Shown: positions 1 through 10,119 of the stretch, piece by piece
How positions within the stretch are numbered: the stretch's first letter is position 1
Layout of the letters: every line of letters starts with the position of its first letter
From: Olsenella sp. Marseille-P4559
GTDB taxonomy: Bacteria; Actinomycetota; Coriobacteriia; Coriobacteriales; Atopobiaceae
Assembly: GCF_900605015.1 (NCBI RefSeq)
Contig: NZ_LR027573.1
Span: 718,858 to 782,857 of the forward strand
Reading direction: 5' to 3'
DNA length: 64,000 nucleotides
Notes under the pieces: generated by a model
The model's database searches: none
What the model saw: only the letters and a program-made list of their open reading frames with translations
Told to the model about the DNA's origin: nothing
Made by a program: the position numbers and the translations under genes

Positions 1-1
1 G

Positions 2-175
2 CCCGCCTACGCAGACCTGGTCGTCGCCTTCGACGCGGGCGTCCTGGCCGCCAAGGACGCCGACACGGGACTCTGGGGCTACGTCGGCTGGGACGGCGGC
101 TGGGTGGTGCAGCCGGCCTTCGCCGAGGCGACGCGGATGGGCGACGACGGGCGCGCGCTGGCCAGGGCGGCCTAG
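2..175 (+). CDS. WG-repeat lipoprotein, C-terminal end (partial)
   Basis: This is the 3' end of a gene cut by the window edge. It reads from base 2 to a TAG at 173-175 and contains two WG-type repeats (DTGLWGYV, then DGGWVVQPAF). Bases 1-129 are identical to 885-1013 in the next gene, so the two are recent tandem duplicates. Here the reading frame ends ...ALARAA, which is probably the ancestral C terminus, because the next copy has lost one base just upstream. WG-repeat proteins form repeat-built extracellular or periplasmic domains. Their ligand here is unknown. Confidence 0.7.
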   Translation, partial: PAYADLVVAFDAGVLAAKDADTGLWGYVGWDGGWVVQPAFAEATRMGDDGRALARAA

Positions 176-201
176 CCTGGGACGAGACGAGGGGGGATCG
201 C

Positions 202-1086
202 ATGAGGGGGACAGGCGGCATCACGAGGAGGGGGCTCGCCTCCCTCGCGGCGGGCGCGCTCGCCGCCTGCCTCTGCGGCTGCGAAGCGGGCTCAACGGAA
301 GACCATAGCGGGGAGTGGTACATCATCGACGGCCGGGGCGAACCCGCGGGCACGGCTTCCTTTGGGGGTGCCTCATCCTACGGATTTGCCTCCAACGGGC
401 TTGCAGCAGCCATGGACGAGAAAGCCGGGCTCTGGGGCTTTGTGGATGCTGACGGCAACTTCATTATTGCCGCGAAGTATGTTCGTGCCAAGGGCTTCTC
501 ATCAAACGGTCTCGCGCCCGTCTGGGATTCAGTCACAGATAAGTGGGGGTATGTGAATGAATCCGGGGCATGGGCTATTGACCCGAAGTACGACAACGCC
601 TCGCAGTTTAGAGACGATGGCGCCGCCCCCGTAGTCATGGGAAGCGAGGTGCTCTGGATAGACACATCCGGAAACGAAGTACCCACCCCAACTCAGGAGG
701 CAACGGCAGTAAAAGACGAGGAGTCGGGCCTCTATGGGATTAGGGGAGACGATAGGTCTGAGTGGGAGCTTACTCCGACATTCCCGTACCTTGAGGCGGA
801 CTACCATACGAGCTATTTTCTTGCTGAGAGCCAGGAGACGGGACTTTACGGCGTCGTCGACGCGGGCGGCGAGTGGGTCGTCGAGCCCGCCTACGCAGAC
901 CTGGTCGTCGCCTTCGACGCGGGCGTCCTGGCCGCCAAGGACGCCGACACGGGACTCTGGGGCTACGTCGGCTGGGACGGCGGCTGGGTGGTGCAGCCGG
1001 CCTTCGCCGAGGCAAGCGGATGGGCGACGACGGGCGCGCGCTGGCCAGGGCGGCCTAGCTCGGGCCACGACGGGAGGATTGCATGA
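202..1086 (+). CDS. WG-repeat lipoprotein, 3' frameshifted copy
   Basis: A 294-residue predicted lipoprotein. The N terminus is basic, then hydrophobic (LASLAAGALAACLCGC), giving a lipobox-like Cys around residue 25-27. It is followed by about five WG-type repeats (GLWGFVDADGNF, KWGYVNESGAW, GLYGVVDAGGEW, GLWGYVGWDGGW). The start has GGGGGG 5-6 nt upstream. Compared with the partial copy at 2-175, one base is missing near 1013. The last residues therefore read SGWATTGARWPG instead of ending at the TAG at 1056, and translation runs to a TGA overlapping the ATG of the next gene. Probably still surface-exposed. Function is unknown. Confidence 0.75.
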   Translation: MRGTGGITRRGLASLAAGALAACLCGCEAGSTEDHSGEWYIIDGRGEPAGTASFGGASSYGFASNGLAAAMDEKAGLWGFVDADGNFIIAAKYVRAKGFSSNGLAPVWDSVTDKWGYVNESGAWAIDPKYDNASQFRDDGAAPVVMGSEVLWIDTSGNEVPTPTQEATAVKDEESGLYGIRGDDRSEWELTPTFPYLEADYHTSYFLAESQETGLYGVVDAGGEWVVEPAYADLVVAFDAGVLAAKDADTGLWGYVGWDGGWVVQPAFAEASGWATTGARWPGRPSSGHDGRIA

Positions 1087-1750
1087 GGGGGCTAGGCGGC
1101 ATCACGAGGAGGGGGCTCGCATCCCTCGCGGCGGGCGCGCTCGCCTCCCTCCTCCTCCCGCTCGGGGGATGCGGCGCGAGCCCGGCGGGGGACCCCGGCG
1201 ACGCATGGCGCGTCATAGGCTCCAACGGCGAATGGGTGGGCACGGCCCGATTCTCCGACGCCGACGGGTACGGCTTCGCGGACAACGGGCTCGCGGCCGT
1301 CGAGGACGAGGGGACGGGCCTGTGGGGGTTCGTCGACGAGTCAGGATCCTGGGCCATAGAGCCCCGATACGCGGACGCCTGGTCGTACTACGACAACGGC
1401 ACGACGCAGGTTCTGGACGAGTCGGGCCACGACATCGTCTGGCTGGACGGGGAGGGCAGCGTTGTCGAAGACACCACCGCCGTGCGCCGGTGGGCCAAGA
1501 GGGACGACGGGACAGGGTTGCACGGCATCGCGGCGGCCGACGGGGCCTGGCTGTGCGAGCCTGCCTTCTCCTACCTGCAGACCGACCGCTACTCCGACTA
1601 CCTCCTCGCCCGGCCGCAGGGCTCGGGGCTCTGCGGCGTCGTCGACGCGGGCGGCGGGTGGGTCATCAAGCCCGCCTTCGCCGACCTGGTGGTCGCCTTC
1701 GACGCGGGCGTCCTGGCAGCCGAGGACGCCGACACGGGACTCTGGGGCTA
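1083..1750 (+). pseudogene. WG-repeat lipoprotein, third tandem copy, 3'-truncated
   Basis: The third tandem member starts at ATG 1083 behind GGGAGG and shares its signal region (GITRRGLASLAAGALAS, lipobox LLPLGGC) and WG repeats with the copy before it. Homology stops abruptly at GLWGY (about 1749). A palindrome begins at 1752, and the remaining open frame, which stays open to 2255, runs antisense into the LPXTG gene, so that tail is not a credible protein. The gene looks truncated by insertion or deletion at the palindrome. A chimeric product reading on to 2255 is possible but unlikely to be meaningful. Confidence 0.6.
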
Positions 1751-1751
1751 T

Positions 1752-1792
1752 ACTGCCTCCCGTTTCTTGGACAACGAGAAATGGGAGGCAGT
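1752..1792. repeat. Perfect-stem palindrome at truncation point
   Basis: The arms ACTGCCTCCCGTTTCTTG and CGAGAAATGGGAGGCAGT pair over 18 positions, with two G-T wobbles and a 5-nt loop (GACAA). No T-tract follows on either strand, so it is a poor intrinsic terminator. It sits exactly where WG-repeat homology ends. Confidence 0.6.
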
Positions 1793-1879
1793 TCACGTGG
1801 GCCGTCCGCTCCTTCTGGGAGCCGCGACGGCTAGGACCGCATGCCCCAACGTCCCTCGCGCAAGTCGCGTCCCTACTCC

Positions 1880-3166
1880 CTACCTCCGAAGGAGACGGAG
1901 GCGCAGGCCCGCGGCGAGGGCGACGGCTCCTGCCGCCGCAGTTGCGAGGACGGCCGCCACTGGCGTCGACCGGTCCCCGGTCTGCGGGAGGGAGAGCGCC
2001 TCTGCCGCAGCCGGCTCTGCCTTGGCGGGCTCGGCCTTGGCTGCCCTTGCCGCAGCCGGCCCGGTCTTTGCGGGGCTGGACGACTCGGCCTCCTGCACCG
2101 AGGCCTCGGCGGGCACCGTGGTCGTGCCGCCGAACGTGTTCTCGTCGACCGTCTGCGGGTTTCCCGCGGCCTTGATCTCCACGTGGGAGCCACCCGAGTT
2201 CTTGGTGCTGGAGGAGAGGGAGTCCACGGGTGCCATAGCTATGGTCATCCCGTAGAACTCGCCGTTGTCGATCTTCCTTCCCCGGACGCCGGCGGGCGTG
2301 ACCGTCGCCGGCATGCCGACCTTCACGACCCCGGGGAGGGATTGGTTTCGGGAGTACGCGGTGATTGCGGGGTCCCCGTCGGCGACCACGTCCGAGTTAG
2401 TGATGGTGACGCTCGGGCTGCTGGTGACGTAGCTGTTCCCGTAGGCGCCGATGCCGCGGTTCCACCCTGGCGCCGCTCCCTCGGAGGACGCCGTGACGGT
2501 GGAGTTGTCGATGGTGACGCTTGCCTCCGTCCCGTCCACGGTGTCGGAGTATATGCCGTACGTCCCCGCCTTCTTGCCCTCCTCGCCGGACGCGGGCGCG
2601 ATGACGGTCTTGGCGTCGACCGTCGAGCCCTCGATGGCGACGGAGCCGTCGGCTGCCTCGATGGCTCCGGACTGGGCGTAGTTGTCCGTCGCGTTCTGGG
2701 TGGCGCTGACGGTGGTGTCCTTGATGCTCAGGTCCCCATTCACGGTCTTGATCGCCCCGACCGCGTGGTCGTTGTCCGCCGTTGCGTCCAGCGAGCCGGG
2801 CCCCGTGACGGTGAGGTCGCCGTCGGCGACCGCGATGGCGGGGGTGTCGTTGTTCGGGTTGCCGTCCTTGGAGGCCGCGGCGACGGTGTTCTTCCCGGTC
2901 GTCGTGATGGTGAGGTCGCCGAGGGCGCCGATCTTTCCCCCGTCGTAGTCGACGAGGGACATGCCGTCCTTGCCGTCCCACGACCAGGTGCCGCCCCTCG
3001 AGCCGGATCCGCTGGCGGCTGTGGTGTACTCGGTGTCCTGCACGCTCACCGACGTCGCGGCGTAGGCCGAGGCCGGGAGCGCGGCGCCGAGCGAGAGCGC
3101 GGCCGCGAGGCCCGTCGCAACGACCCTGCGCGCATGCGTATGTGCCTGAATGTCGCTTTTCATCAT
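1880..3166 (-). CDS. LPXTG-anchored surface protein, repetitive beta-rich
   Basis: A 428-residue Gram-positive surface protein. It has an N-terminal signal peptide (hydrophobic LAAALSLGAALPASAYA), then a long Ser/Thr/Asp/Gly-rich region of strands such as GDLTVTG, GDLSIKD, GSVAIEG and ASVTIDN, typical of beta-helix or carbohydrate-binding adhesin modules. An Ala/Glu/Pro/Lys wall-spanning linker follows, and the sorting signal is LPQTGD + hydrophobic stretch + LRLRLLRR. A class A-type sortase would cleave between T and G and attach the protein to peptidoglycan. An AGGAG box precedes the double ATG. It is convergent with the WG-repeat genes. The ligand is unknown. Confidence 0.85.
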   Translation of the reverse strand: MMKSDIQAHTHARRVVATGLAAALSLGAALPASAYAATSVSVQDTEYTTAASGSGSRGGTWSWDGKDGMSLVDYDGGKIGALGDLTITTTGKNTVAAASKDGNPNNDTPAIAVADGDLTVTGPGSLDATADNDHAVGAIKTVNGDLSIKDTTVSATQNATDNYAQSGAIEAADGSVAIEGSTVDAKTVIAPASGEEGKKAGTYGIYSDTVDGTEASVTIDNSTVTASSEGAAPGWNRGIGAYGNSYVTSSPSVTITNSDVVADGDPAITAYSRNQSLPGVVKVGMPATVTPAGVRGRKIDNGEFYGMTIAMAPVDSLSSSTKNSGGSHVEIKAAGNPQTVDENTFGGTTTVPAEASVQEAESSSPAKTGPAAARAAKAEPAKAEPAAAEALSLPQTGDRSTPVAAVLATAAAGAVALAAGLRLRLLRR

Positions 3167-3224
3167 AGAGCACTCCTAGATTGATGGAACAGTGGCAACG
3201 CATATTCACTATACACCCTCCCGC

Positions 3225-3273
3225 CCATGAAACCTGCATTCCTGCGACAAGCGACGGCATGCAAGTTTCATGG
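3225..3273. repeat. Inverted repeat upstream of the LPXTG gene
   Basis: CCATGAAACCTGCAT (3225-3239) pairs with ATGCAAGTTTCATGG (3259-3273) with one G-T mismatch. It lies about 60 bp upstream of the surface-protein start, so it could be an operator, a leader hairpin or an interspersed palindrome. Confidence 0.45.
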
Positions 3274-3992
3274 CTCAATTACAGACTTCATACGAACGGT
3301 TCCGGAAGACAGCCGTACACGTTCGGATGGGTGGCAGGGCCTGTGGTGCGGGGGCCGGAGAGGCCGGCCTGCCTGCATGCCGCAGGAAGAGGCTGACATT
3401 GCATGTCCGGAAGATCCAGGAAGAGGGGGAGGGAGCCCGGGGCAAGGGCAACCGGCCATGCCCGTCGCCCATGCTGCTCGGGGCCTTCGGGCCCGGTGCT
3501 CGGGCGCTCCTCGACGCATCCCATATAGGGCCCATCGGCCCCGACAGCATCGTCCTCGAGCCTGAGTGCCTCGAGGGCCTGCACGGGAAGGAGGGGAGGC
3601 CAGCGCTGAGGCAGCCCTCCGGAGAACAGCATGGACCGCCATCCGGAGCCGTTCGGATGAGTGCCGGAAGCATCCCGGAGGGCCCTTGAGTCATGCGCCC
3701 CCGGAACCCGTCCGCACGCCGCGCCACGGAATCTGCACACCGTTCCGGCAGGAAGGAGGCCATGTGCGGCCGTCCGCAGCCGTTCGGCTGGCTGCAGGAA
3801 TCCGGCCTTGCCCCTAGGGTGTGCGGATGACAGGTGAAATCAACCGTCTTGGAAGAATGCAGCGGGCATCCTGCGAGATATTTTGCAGGGAACTATTGGA
3901 ACATTGGCTCGCTATTTTTCTACGCTCTTCTCCACACGCAGGACCGAGGCCTGGCAAAGCATCGACGAGCCACAAGAAGGAAGGGGCATACT
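3274..3992. other. Region without recognisable gene
   Basis: About 700 bases with open frames in several registers but no protein similarity that I recognise. Short CCGGA-containing motifs (TTCCGGAAG, CATCCGGAG, GTGCCGGAAG) recur. Probably intergenic or highly decayed. Confidence 0.4.
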
Positions 3993-4900
3993 GTGGGCAG
4001 CAGCATCTGCGACTCTGTCTCCAAGGCCATGATGCACGGGCGCACCGAAGCTCCTGATTCCCCTCATAAACGAGGCATTCGGCCGACGCCACGAGACAGA
4101 TGCCCCCATCGTGCAGTTCAACGAGGGGCACGAAGGACCGCTCGGCACCAACATATCCGATTCCGTCTTCCGCATCGAGGACGTGACCTATCACCTGGAG
4201 TGCCAGAGCACGCACGACGCTAGCATGGTCGTGAGGATGATCGAATACGATCTCAGCACCGCCCTGCAGGACGCTCCGGAAAAGGCACGCCGCAGCGCAT
4301 GAAGTTTCCCTCACCCTGCGTGCTGCTCCTCCGCCACACTGTCAAGATGCCTGGCTATCTGGACATGGAGGCAGAGCTGCCAGATAAAGTTTCCTTCCAC
4401 TGTCGGGCAAGAATCTTCAAGGCACAGCTCGTGAGCGAGGACGAAATATTCTGCAGGCGCCTCCTCATCCTTCTCCCCTTCTATCTCATGCGCCATGAGA
4501 GGGGGCTCCCCACCATGGATACCGATTCAGAGACTGCAACAGCCCTCATAGAAAAGTGTGACGGGATGCGCATGCATCTTGCCGACCTCACGCTCCTGCG
4601 GGGGGACACGCTCCTCCACCAGCAGCTCATCGAGCTTATGATCAGGGTGTCAGACCATCTGCTTGCAGCCAACGAGCCGCTCAACAGGAAAGCGAGGCCA
4701 GCCGTGGGGGGAGAGGTCCTCGAGCTCCTGAACGACAGAATCGAGCGCAGGCATGAAGGAGGCGTCCAGGGGGGAATCAAGCAAGGAGCCAAGCGAATAG
4801 AAAGCGGCCCGGCAGAGCAGATGGCCGCGAACGCGAATGCCGCCTTGGAGAAGGGTGCCATCCAGCAGCGAGTGGACAGCGCATTATTCATCAGAGGCGC
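3993..4900 (+). pseudogene. Rpn-type PD-(D/E)XK nuclease, frameshifted remnant
   Basis: The start is GTG 3993 with AAGGAAGGGG just upstream. The first codons (SICDSVSKAMMHGRTEAPD) are in one frame. A frameshift near 4059 moves the sequence to another frame, which holds the nuclease core (NISDSVFRIEDVTYHLECQS, with the E-x-Q catalytic signature). A second shift near 4290 restores the first frame (LLLRHTVKMP, FCRRLLILLPFYLMRHE). This layout matches Rpn recombination-promoting nuclease/putative transposase proteins, which are often multicopy in gut bacteria. Two frameshifts make it inactive. The 3' end near trpA is indistinct. Confidence 0.6.
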
Positions 4901-4924
4901 CCTGGAGATGCACTCTCCAGGGCG
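4898..4924 (-). terminator. Hairpin downstream of trpA
   Basis: CGCCCTGGAG and CTCCAGGGCG form a perfect 10-bp stem with a 7-nt loop, 33 bases after the trpA stop. There is no good T-tract, so termination strength is uncertain. Confidence 0.4.
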
Positions 4925-4956
4925 TCCGCCTATTGCATGGCTTGTCGTTGGCTCAT

Positions 4957-5743
4957 TCAGGCGCTGTGCACGGCGTCTGCCATGGACTTCACGTACTCAG
5001 CCACGAAGGGCACGGCACCCTCCCCGTGCTCTGCCACGAGGCGCACGATGGCGGAGCCGACGATCGCGCCGTCCGAGAGCCCTGCCATCTTGGCAGCCTG
5101 CCCGGGCGTGGAGATGCCGAATCCCACCGCCACCGGCACGTCGGTCCCCTCCCTCACGAGCTCCACCATGGCCCCGATGCCGGTCGTGATCTTCGAGCGC
5201 ACGCCCGTGACGCCGAGCGAGCTCACGCAGTAGACGAAGCCCCTCGCCTCCCGGGCGATCGTGCGGATCCTGTCATGGGAGGTGGGGGCGATGAGGCTCA
5301 CGAGCTCGAGCCCCTCCTTTGCCAAGGGTTCTGAGAACTCCTCCTTCTCCTCGAACGGCACATCAAGCAGGATGGCGCCCTGGACGCCTGCCTCAGCCGC
5401 CTTGGCGGCGAAGCGCTCGGTCCCATAGCCGAAGACGACGTTCGCGTAGGTCATGAACACCAGAGGCACCGTGAGCCCACGGCCTCGTACCTCCTTCACC
5501 ATCCCGAAGGCCCTGTCCGCCGTGACGCCGCCCGCAAGCGCCCTGATGTTCGCCTCCTGGATGACGGGGCCCTCTGCCGTGGGGTCTGAGAACGGGATGC
5601 CGAGCTCGATCAGGTCCGCTCCTGCCTCCTGCATCGCGAGGAGGGCGCCCCCGGTGAAGGAAAGCGTCGGGTCCCCGCAGGTGATGAAGGGGATGAAGGC
5701 CTTCCTGCGCGAGCCGTCCTGGGCCGTGAAGGCGTCTCTGATC

Positions 5744-5751
<8 letters not shown>
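4957..5751 (-). CDS. trpA: Tryptophan synthase alpha subunit
   Basis: A 264-residue TIM-barrel protein that cleaves indole-3-glycerol phosphate to indole and glyceraldehyde 3-phosphate, passing indole to TrpB. Diagnostic segments are [29 protein letters not shown] (containing the catalytic Glu) and [15 protein letters not shown] chose ATG 5751 because the family begins near this [13 protein letters not shown] lies just upstream, and it overlaps the trpB stop by 8 nt, implying translational coupling. It is the last gene of the trp operon. Confidence 0.95.
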
Positions 5752-6943
<1,192 letters not shown>

Positions 6944-6974
6944 GCGCTCTTTCCTCGATTCCTGTAGTTCGTAT

Positions 6975-7583
6975 CTACGCTGCGCTGCGTACGGCAGCAA
7001 CTGCCGCACGCATCTTTGCCGAGTCCTTCACACCGTCTGTCTCGATGCCGGAGCTCATGTCCACGGCCCAGGGATGGAGCCGCTCCACGGCTGAAGCCAC
7101 GTTCTCAGGTCCCAGACCCCCTGCAAGCACATAGGGCCTGCCGGCATCTGCGAGAAGCGTCCAGTCGAACGTCTTCCCGCTCCCCGCTCCGGAATCGAGC
7201 AGGACCCTGTCTGCCGCGCTCTTCTTGGCAGCCGCCAGGTCCTCTGCGCCCCCTACCTTGAAGGCCTTCCAGATGGGGACATCCACGAGCGATCTCAGCT
7301 TCCGGATATACTCTTCATCCTCATGCCCATGGAGCTGAATCACGGAAAGGGAGCTCTTTGCGAGACGGGCCACAACATCGACTGGCTCGTCCACGAAGAC
7401 CCCGACGGCCTGGATGCCACGATCGAGCCCGGAGGCGAGCCCTGCCGCCCTCTCGGGGCTCACGTTCCTCTTCGAGCGGGGGCAGTCGACGACGAAGCCG
7501 CAGAAGTCGGGACGTGCGGCATTCACGGCAGCTATGTCCTCTGGTCTGAACATCCCGCAGAGCTTGATCTTGGTAGCGCCCAA
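6975..7583 (-). CDS. trpF: Phosphoribosylanthranilate isomerase
   Basis: A 202-residue (beta/alpha)8 isomerase converting phosphoribosylanthranilate to CdRP. Motifs are IKLCGM at the N terminus (catalytic Cys), VQLHG-like [22 protein letters not shown] (catalytic Asp) and [10 protein letters not shown] with the terminal VDMSSGIE phosphate site. The start overlaps the end of trpC by 52 nt, so the two are in one transcript and probably coupled. Confidence 0.95.
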   Translation of the reverse strand: MGATKIKLCGMFRPEDIAAVNAARPDFCGFVVDCPRSKRNVSPERAAGLASGLDRGIQAVGVFVDEPVDVVARLAKSSLSVIQLHGHEDEEYIRKLRSLVDVPIWKAFKVGGAEDLAAAKKSAADRVLLDSGAGSGKTFDWTLLADAGRPYVLAGGLGPENVASAVERLHPWAVDMSSGIETDGVKDSAKMRAAVAAVRSAA

Positions 7584-8434
7584 GCTTGCCTCCCCCTTCC
7601 GTCCAGCTCATGAAGCGCTGCTCCCCTATCGTCCTTCCGCATGAGCGCCTCGCCGACAAGCACGGCGTCAACGCCGCCCTGACGAAGGCGCTCGATATCT
7701 TCCGCCGTCCTGACGCCGCTCTCCGAGACGAAGATGCGCTCGGGTCCGACCAAGGGGCGAAGCGCGAGGCTCCGTCCGAAGTCGACCGCAAAGGTCCTGA
7801 GGTCGCGGTTGTTGGCGCCGACGGCACGGGCTCCCGCCGCGAGCGCACGCGGCACCTCCTCAGGCTCATAGGCCTCGACGAGCGCCGACATGCCAAGCTG
7901 GTGCGCGAGCGCCACGAACGAGGCCAGCTCCTCGTCCGAGAGGATCGAGCAGATCAGAAGCACGGCAGAGGCACCCAGCTCCTTTGCCCGGAAGATCATG
8001 TACTCGTCGACGACGAAATCCTTCCTGAGCACCGGGATGCTCACGGCATCCGCGATGGCTGCGAGGTACTCGTCCTTGCCCAGGAACCAGCAGGGCTCCG
8101 TGAGGCAGCTGATCGCAGCTGCGCCTGCCTCCTCGTACTGGCCAGCGATTGCGACAGGGTCGAAGTCTGCCGCAATGAGGCCCTTCGAGGGAGAGGCACG
8201 CTTGACCTCGCAGACGAGGGACGTGCCCGGGCGCCTGAGCGCCTGCTCGAAGGGGAAGGTGAACTTGCCATCACGAGCCAGCTCTGCCGCTGCACGTACA
8301 CGGGCACCTGCCTCAGCATCTTCGAGCGGACGTGCCTCCTTCTCCTCGGCGACACGCTGCCTCGTGCGGGCGGCTATCGCCTCGAGCACATTGCCTTCGG
8401 GCCGGGGCAGCGGCGTGGGGACCTCACGCTCCAT
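7532..8434 (-). CDS. trpC: Indole-3-glycerol phosphate synthase
   Basis: A 300-residue TIM barrel that closes the indole ring of CdRP. Signature segments are LVCEVKRASPSKG, AISCLTEPCWFLG (usually LTE..FF.GS), VLRKDFVVDEYMI, GANNRDLRTF and VSESGV. The start codon shares one base with the trpD stop (TGATG). The C-terminal 17 residues or so are encoded in the overlap with trpF and are not conserved. The protein is slightly longer than the usual 255-270 residues because of an N-terminal extension. Confidence 0.95.
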   Translation of the reverse strand: MEREVPTPLPRPEGNVLEAIAARTRQRVAEEKEARPLEDAEAGARVRAAAELARDGKFTFPFEQALRRPGTSLVCEVKRASPSKGLIAADFDPVAIAGQYEEAGAAAISCLTEPCWFLGKDEYLAAIADAVSIPVLRKDFVVDEYMIFRAKELGASAVLLICSILSDEELASFVALAHQLGMSALVEAYEPEEVPRALAAGARAVGANNRDLRTFAVDFGRSLALRPLVGPERIFVSESGVRTAEDIERLRQGGVDAVLVGEALMRKDDRGAALHELDGRGRQAWALPRSSSAGCSDQRT

Positions 8435-9456
8435 CAGCGGTTGCTCTCCTCGATGAAGGCGTCGAGGGTACGCAGGGCCGCACCCGAATCGATCGAGTTC
8501 TCCGCAAGCCTCACGCCGTCGGCGATGCTGTCTGCGAGCTCTGCCACGTAGAGGGCAGCACCGGCATTGAGGACAGCGGCGTCGCGCTTGGGCCCGCGGT
8601 CTTCTCCCGCAAGGATGGAGCGGACCGTTGCTGCATTCTCCTCCGGCGTGCCGCCGAGGAGGTCTTCCTTCTGGCAGCGGGTGAAGCCATAGTCTTCCGG
8701 CTTGATCTCGAACGTGCGATAGTGGCCGTCCTTGAGCTCGCAGACCATAGTCGGAGCGGAGAGCGAGACCTCGTCCATGCGGTCCTCGCCGTAGACGACA
8801 AGGGCACGCCTCACGCCGAGGTTCGAGAGCACCTTCGCGATAGGCTCGACAAGGTAGCCATCATAGACGCCGAGCAGGAAGAACGCAGGCTTTGCCGGGT
8901 TCGTGAGCGGCCCCAGGATGTTGAAGACGGTCCTGATGCCGAGCTCCTTCCTGATGGGGCCGACATGGCGCATCGCTGCGTGATAGCGCTGCGCGAAGAG
9001 GAAGCTCATGCCGCAGGAGGCGAGCTCTGATCTCACCCTGTCCGGATCCTGGTCGAGGTTCACACCGAGCGCCTCGAGGCAGTCAGCCGTGCCGCACTTC
9101 GAGCTTGCGGCACGGTTGCCATGCTTCGTGACCTTGGCACCGGCGCCTGCGCAGATGAGGGCTGCCGTCGTGGAGATGTTGAACGTGTTCGAGCGGTCGC
9201 CGCCCGTGCCCACGATCTCGAGCGTCTCCGTGCCTTCATGCTCGACCGGTGTCGCAAGCTCGCGCATCGCAGCTGCGCAGCCTGAGATCTCGTCGATCGT
9301 CTCTGCCTTCGTGGACTTCGTCGAGAGCGCAGCGAGGAATGCCGCATTCTGCGTCGGCGTCGTCTCTCCGCCCATGATCTCGCGCATGGTCGTATAGGCC
9401 TCGTCGTAGGTGAGGTCCTCCTTGCTGACGATCCTCTCGATGGCTTCCCTGATCAT
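8434..9456 (-). CDS. trpD: Anthranilate phosphoribosyltransferase
   Basis: A 340-residue enzyme attaching the phosphoribosyl group of PRPP to anthranilate. It shows the PRPP loop [15 protein letters not shown], the [15 protein letters not shown] segment and the Mg-binding [11 protein letters not shown] prefer ATG 9456 (AAAGGA 9 nt upstream) over a TTG nine bases earlier. It lies about 70 nt after trpG and overlaps trpC by one base. The glutamine amidotransferase is a separate gene here (trpG), not fused as in enterobacteria. Confidence 0.95.
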   Translation of the reverse strand: MIREAIERIVSKEDLTYDEAYTTMREIMGGETTPTQNAAFLAALSTKSTKAETIDEISGCAAAMRELATPVEHEGTETLEIVGTGGDRSNTFNISTTAALICAGAGAKVTKHGNRAASSKCGTADCLEALGVNLDQDPDRVRSELASCGMSFLFAQRYHAAMRHVGPIRKELGIRTVFNILGPLTNPAKPAFFLLGVYDGYLVEPIAKVLSNLGVRRALVVYGEDRMDEVSLSAPTMVCELKDGHYRTFEIKPEDYGFTRCQKEDLLGGTPEENAATVRSILAGEDRGPKRDAAVLNAGAALYVAELADSIADGVRLAENSIDSGAALRTLDAFIEESNR

Positions 9457-9525
9457 GATTCTCAATCCTTTCTGTCTGCTGCGGAGCAGCTCATGTCCGT
9501 TTCATGCACAGGCTCTCAGTACGTC

Positions 9526-10119
9526 TCAGGCCCTCCCCTCCCGCCATCGCCTGGCCACCTCGAGGAAGCTCTTTGCCATGGCAGGACCTGCGGGGGTCAT
9601 GACGGACTCGGGATGGAACTGGACGCCGAAGGTCGGATGCTCCGTGTGCTGGACGGCCATGACCTGGCCATCGTCTGCGCGGGCCGTGACCTTGAGGCAG
9701 GCAGGCAATGCCTTCTCGTCTGCCGCGAGCGAGTGGTAGCGCGCCACCTGCGCAGGGGATGCGATGCCGGAGAAGAGCGGGCAGGCTGGATCGAGCGTGG
9801 CCGGAGAGGCCTTGCCGTGCATGGGCTCGGGCGCATAGGTGATGGTGCCGCCGAAGGCCTCGACGATTGCCTGATGTCCCAGGCAGACGCCCAGGATGGG
9901 GACCTTGCCCGAGAAGGCACGCACCGCATCCTCGAGGATGCCGGCATCGCAGGGACGTCCTGGTCCCGGCGAGAGGATGAGGGCCGTAAGATCGAGCTTT
10001 CCCAGCTCCTCTGCCGTTATCCCGTCATTCCGGAAGACCCTGATGTCGGGGCCGAGCGCTCCGAAGAGCTGGTAGAGGTTGTAGGAGAACGAGTCGTAGG
10101 AATCGATGAGGGCAAGCAT
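9526..10119 (-). CDS. trpG: Anthranilate synthase component II, glutamine amidotransferase
   Basis: A 197-residue class I amidotransferase supplying ammonia to TrpE. Visible are DSYDSFSYN, the oxyanion region ILSPGPGRP, the nucleophile elbow GVCLGHQ and FGVQFHPES with the catalytic His/Glu. I start at ATG 10119, where it shares one base with the trpE stop (TGATG). An open frame reaching further upstream lies inside trpE and is not conserved. Confidence 0.95.
   Translation of the reverse strand: MLALIDSYDSFSYNLYQLFGALGPDIRVFRNDGITAEELGKLDLTALILSPGPGRPCDAGILEDAVRAFSGKVPILGVCLGHQAIVEAFGGTITYAPEPMHGKASPATLDPACPLFSGIASPAQVARYHSLAADEKALPACLKVTARADDGQVMAVQHTEHPTFGVQFHPESVMTPAGPAMAKSFLEVARRWREGRA

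Noticed and set aside
734-1834. Long plus-strand open frame across the WG-repeat genes
   Set aside because: Arginine-rich, without homology; it is an out-of-frame shadow of GC-rich lipoprotein coding sequence.
1841-3184. Long plus-strand frame opposite the LPXTG gene
   Set aside because: It has no recognisable features, while the minus strand encodes a signal peptide and LPQTG sorting signal.
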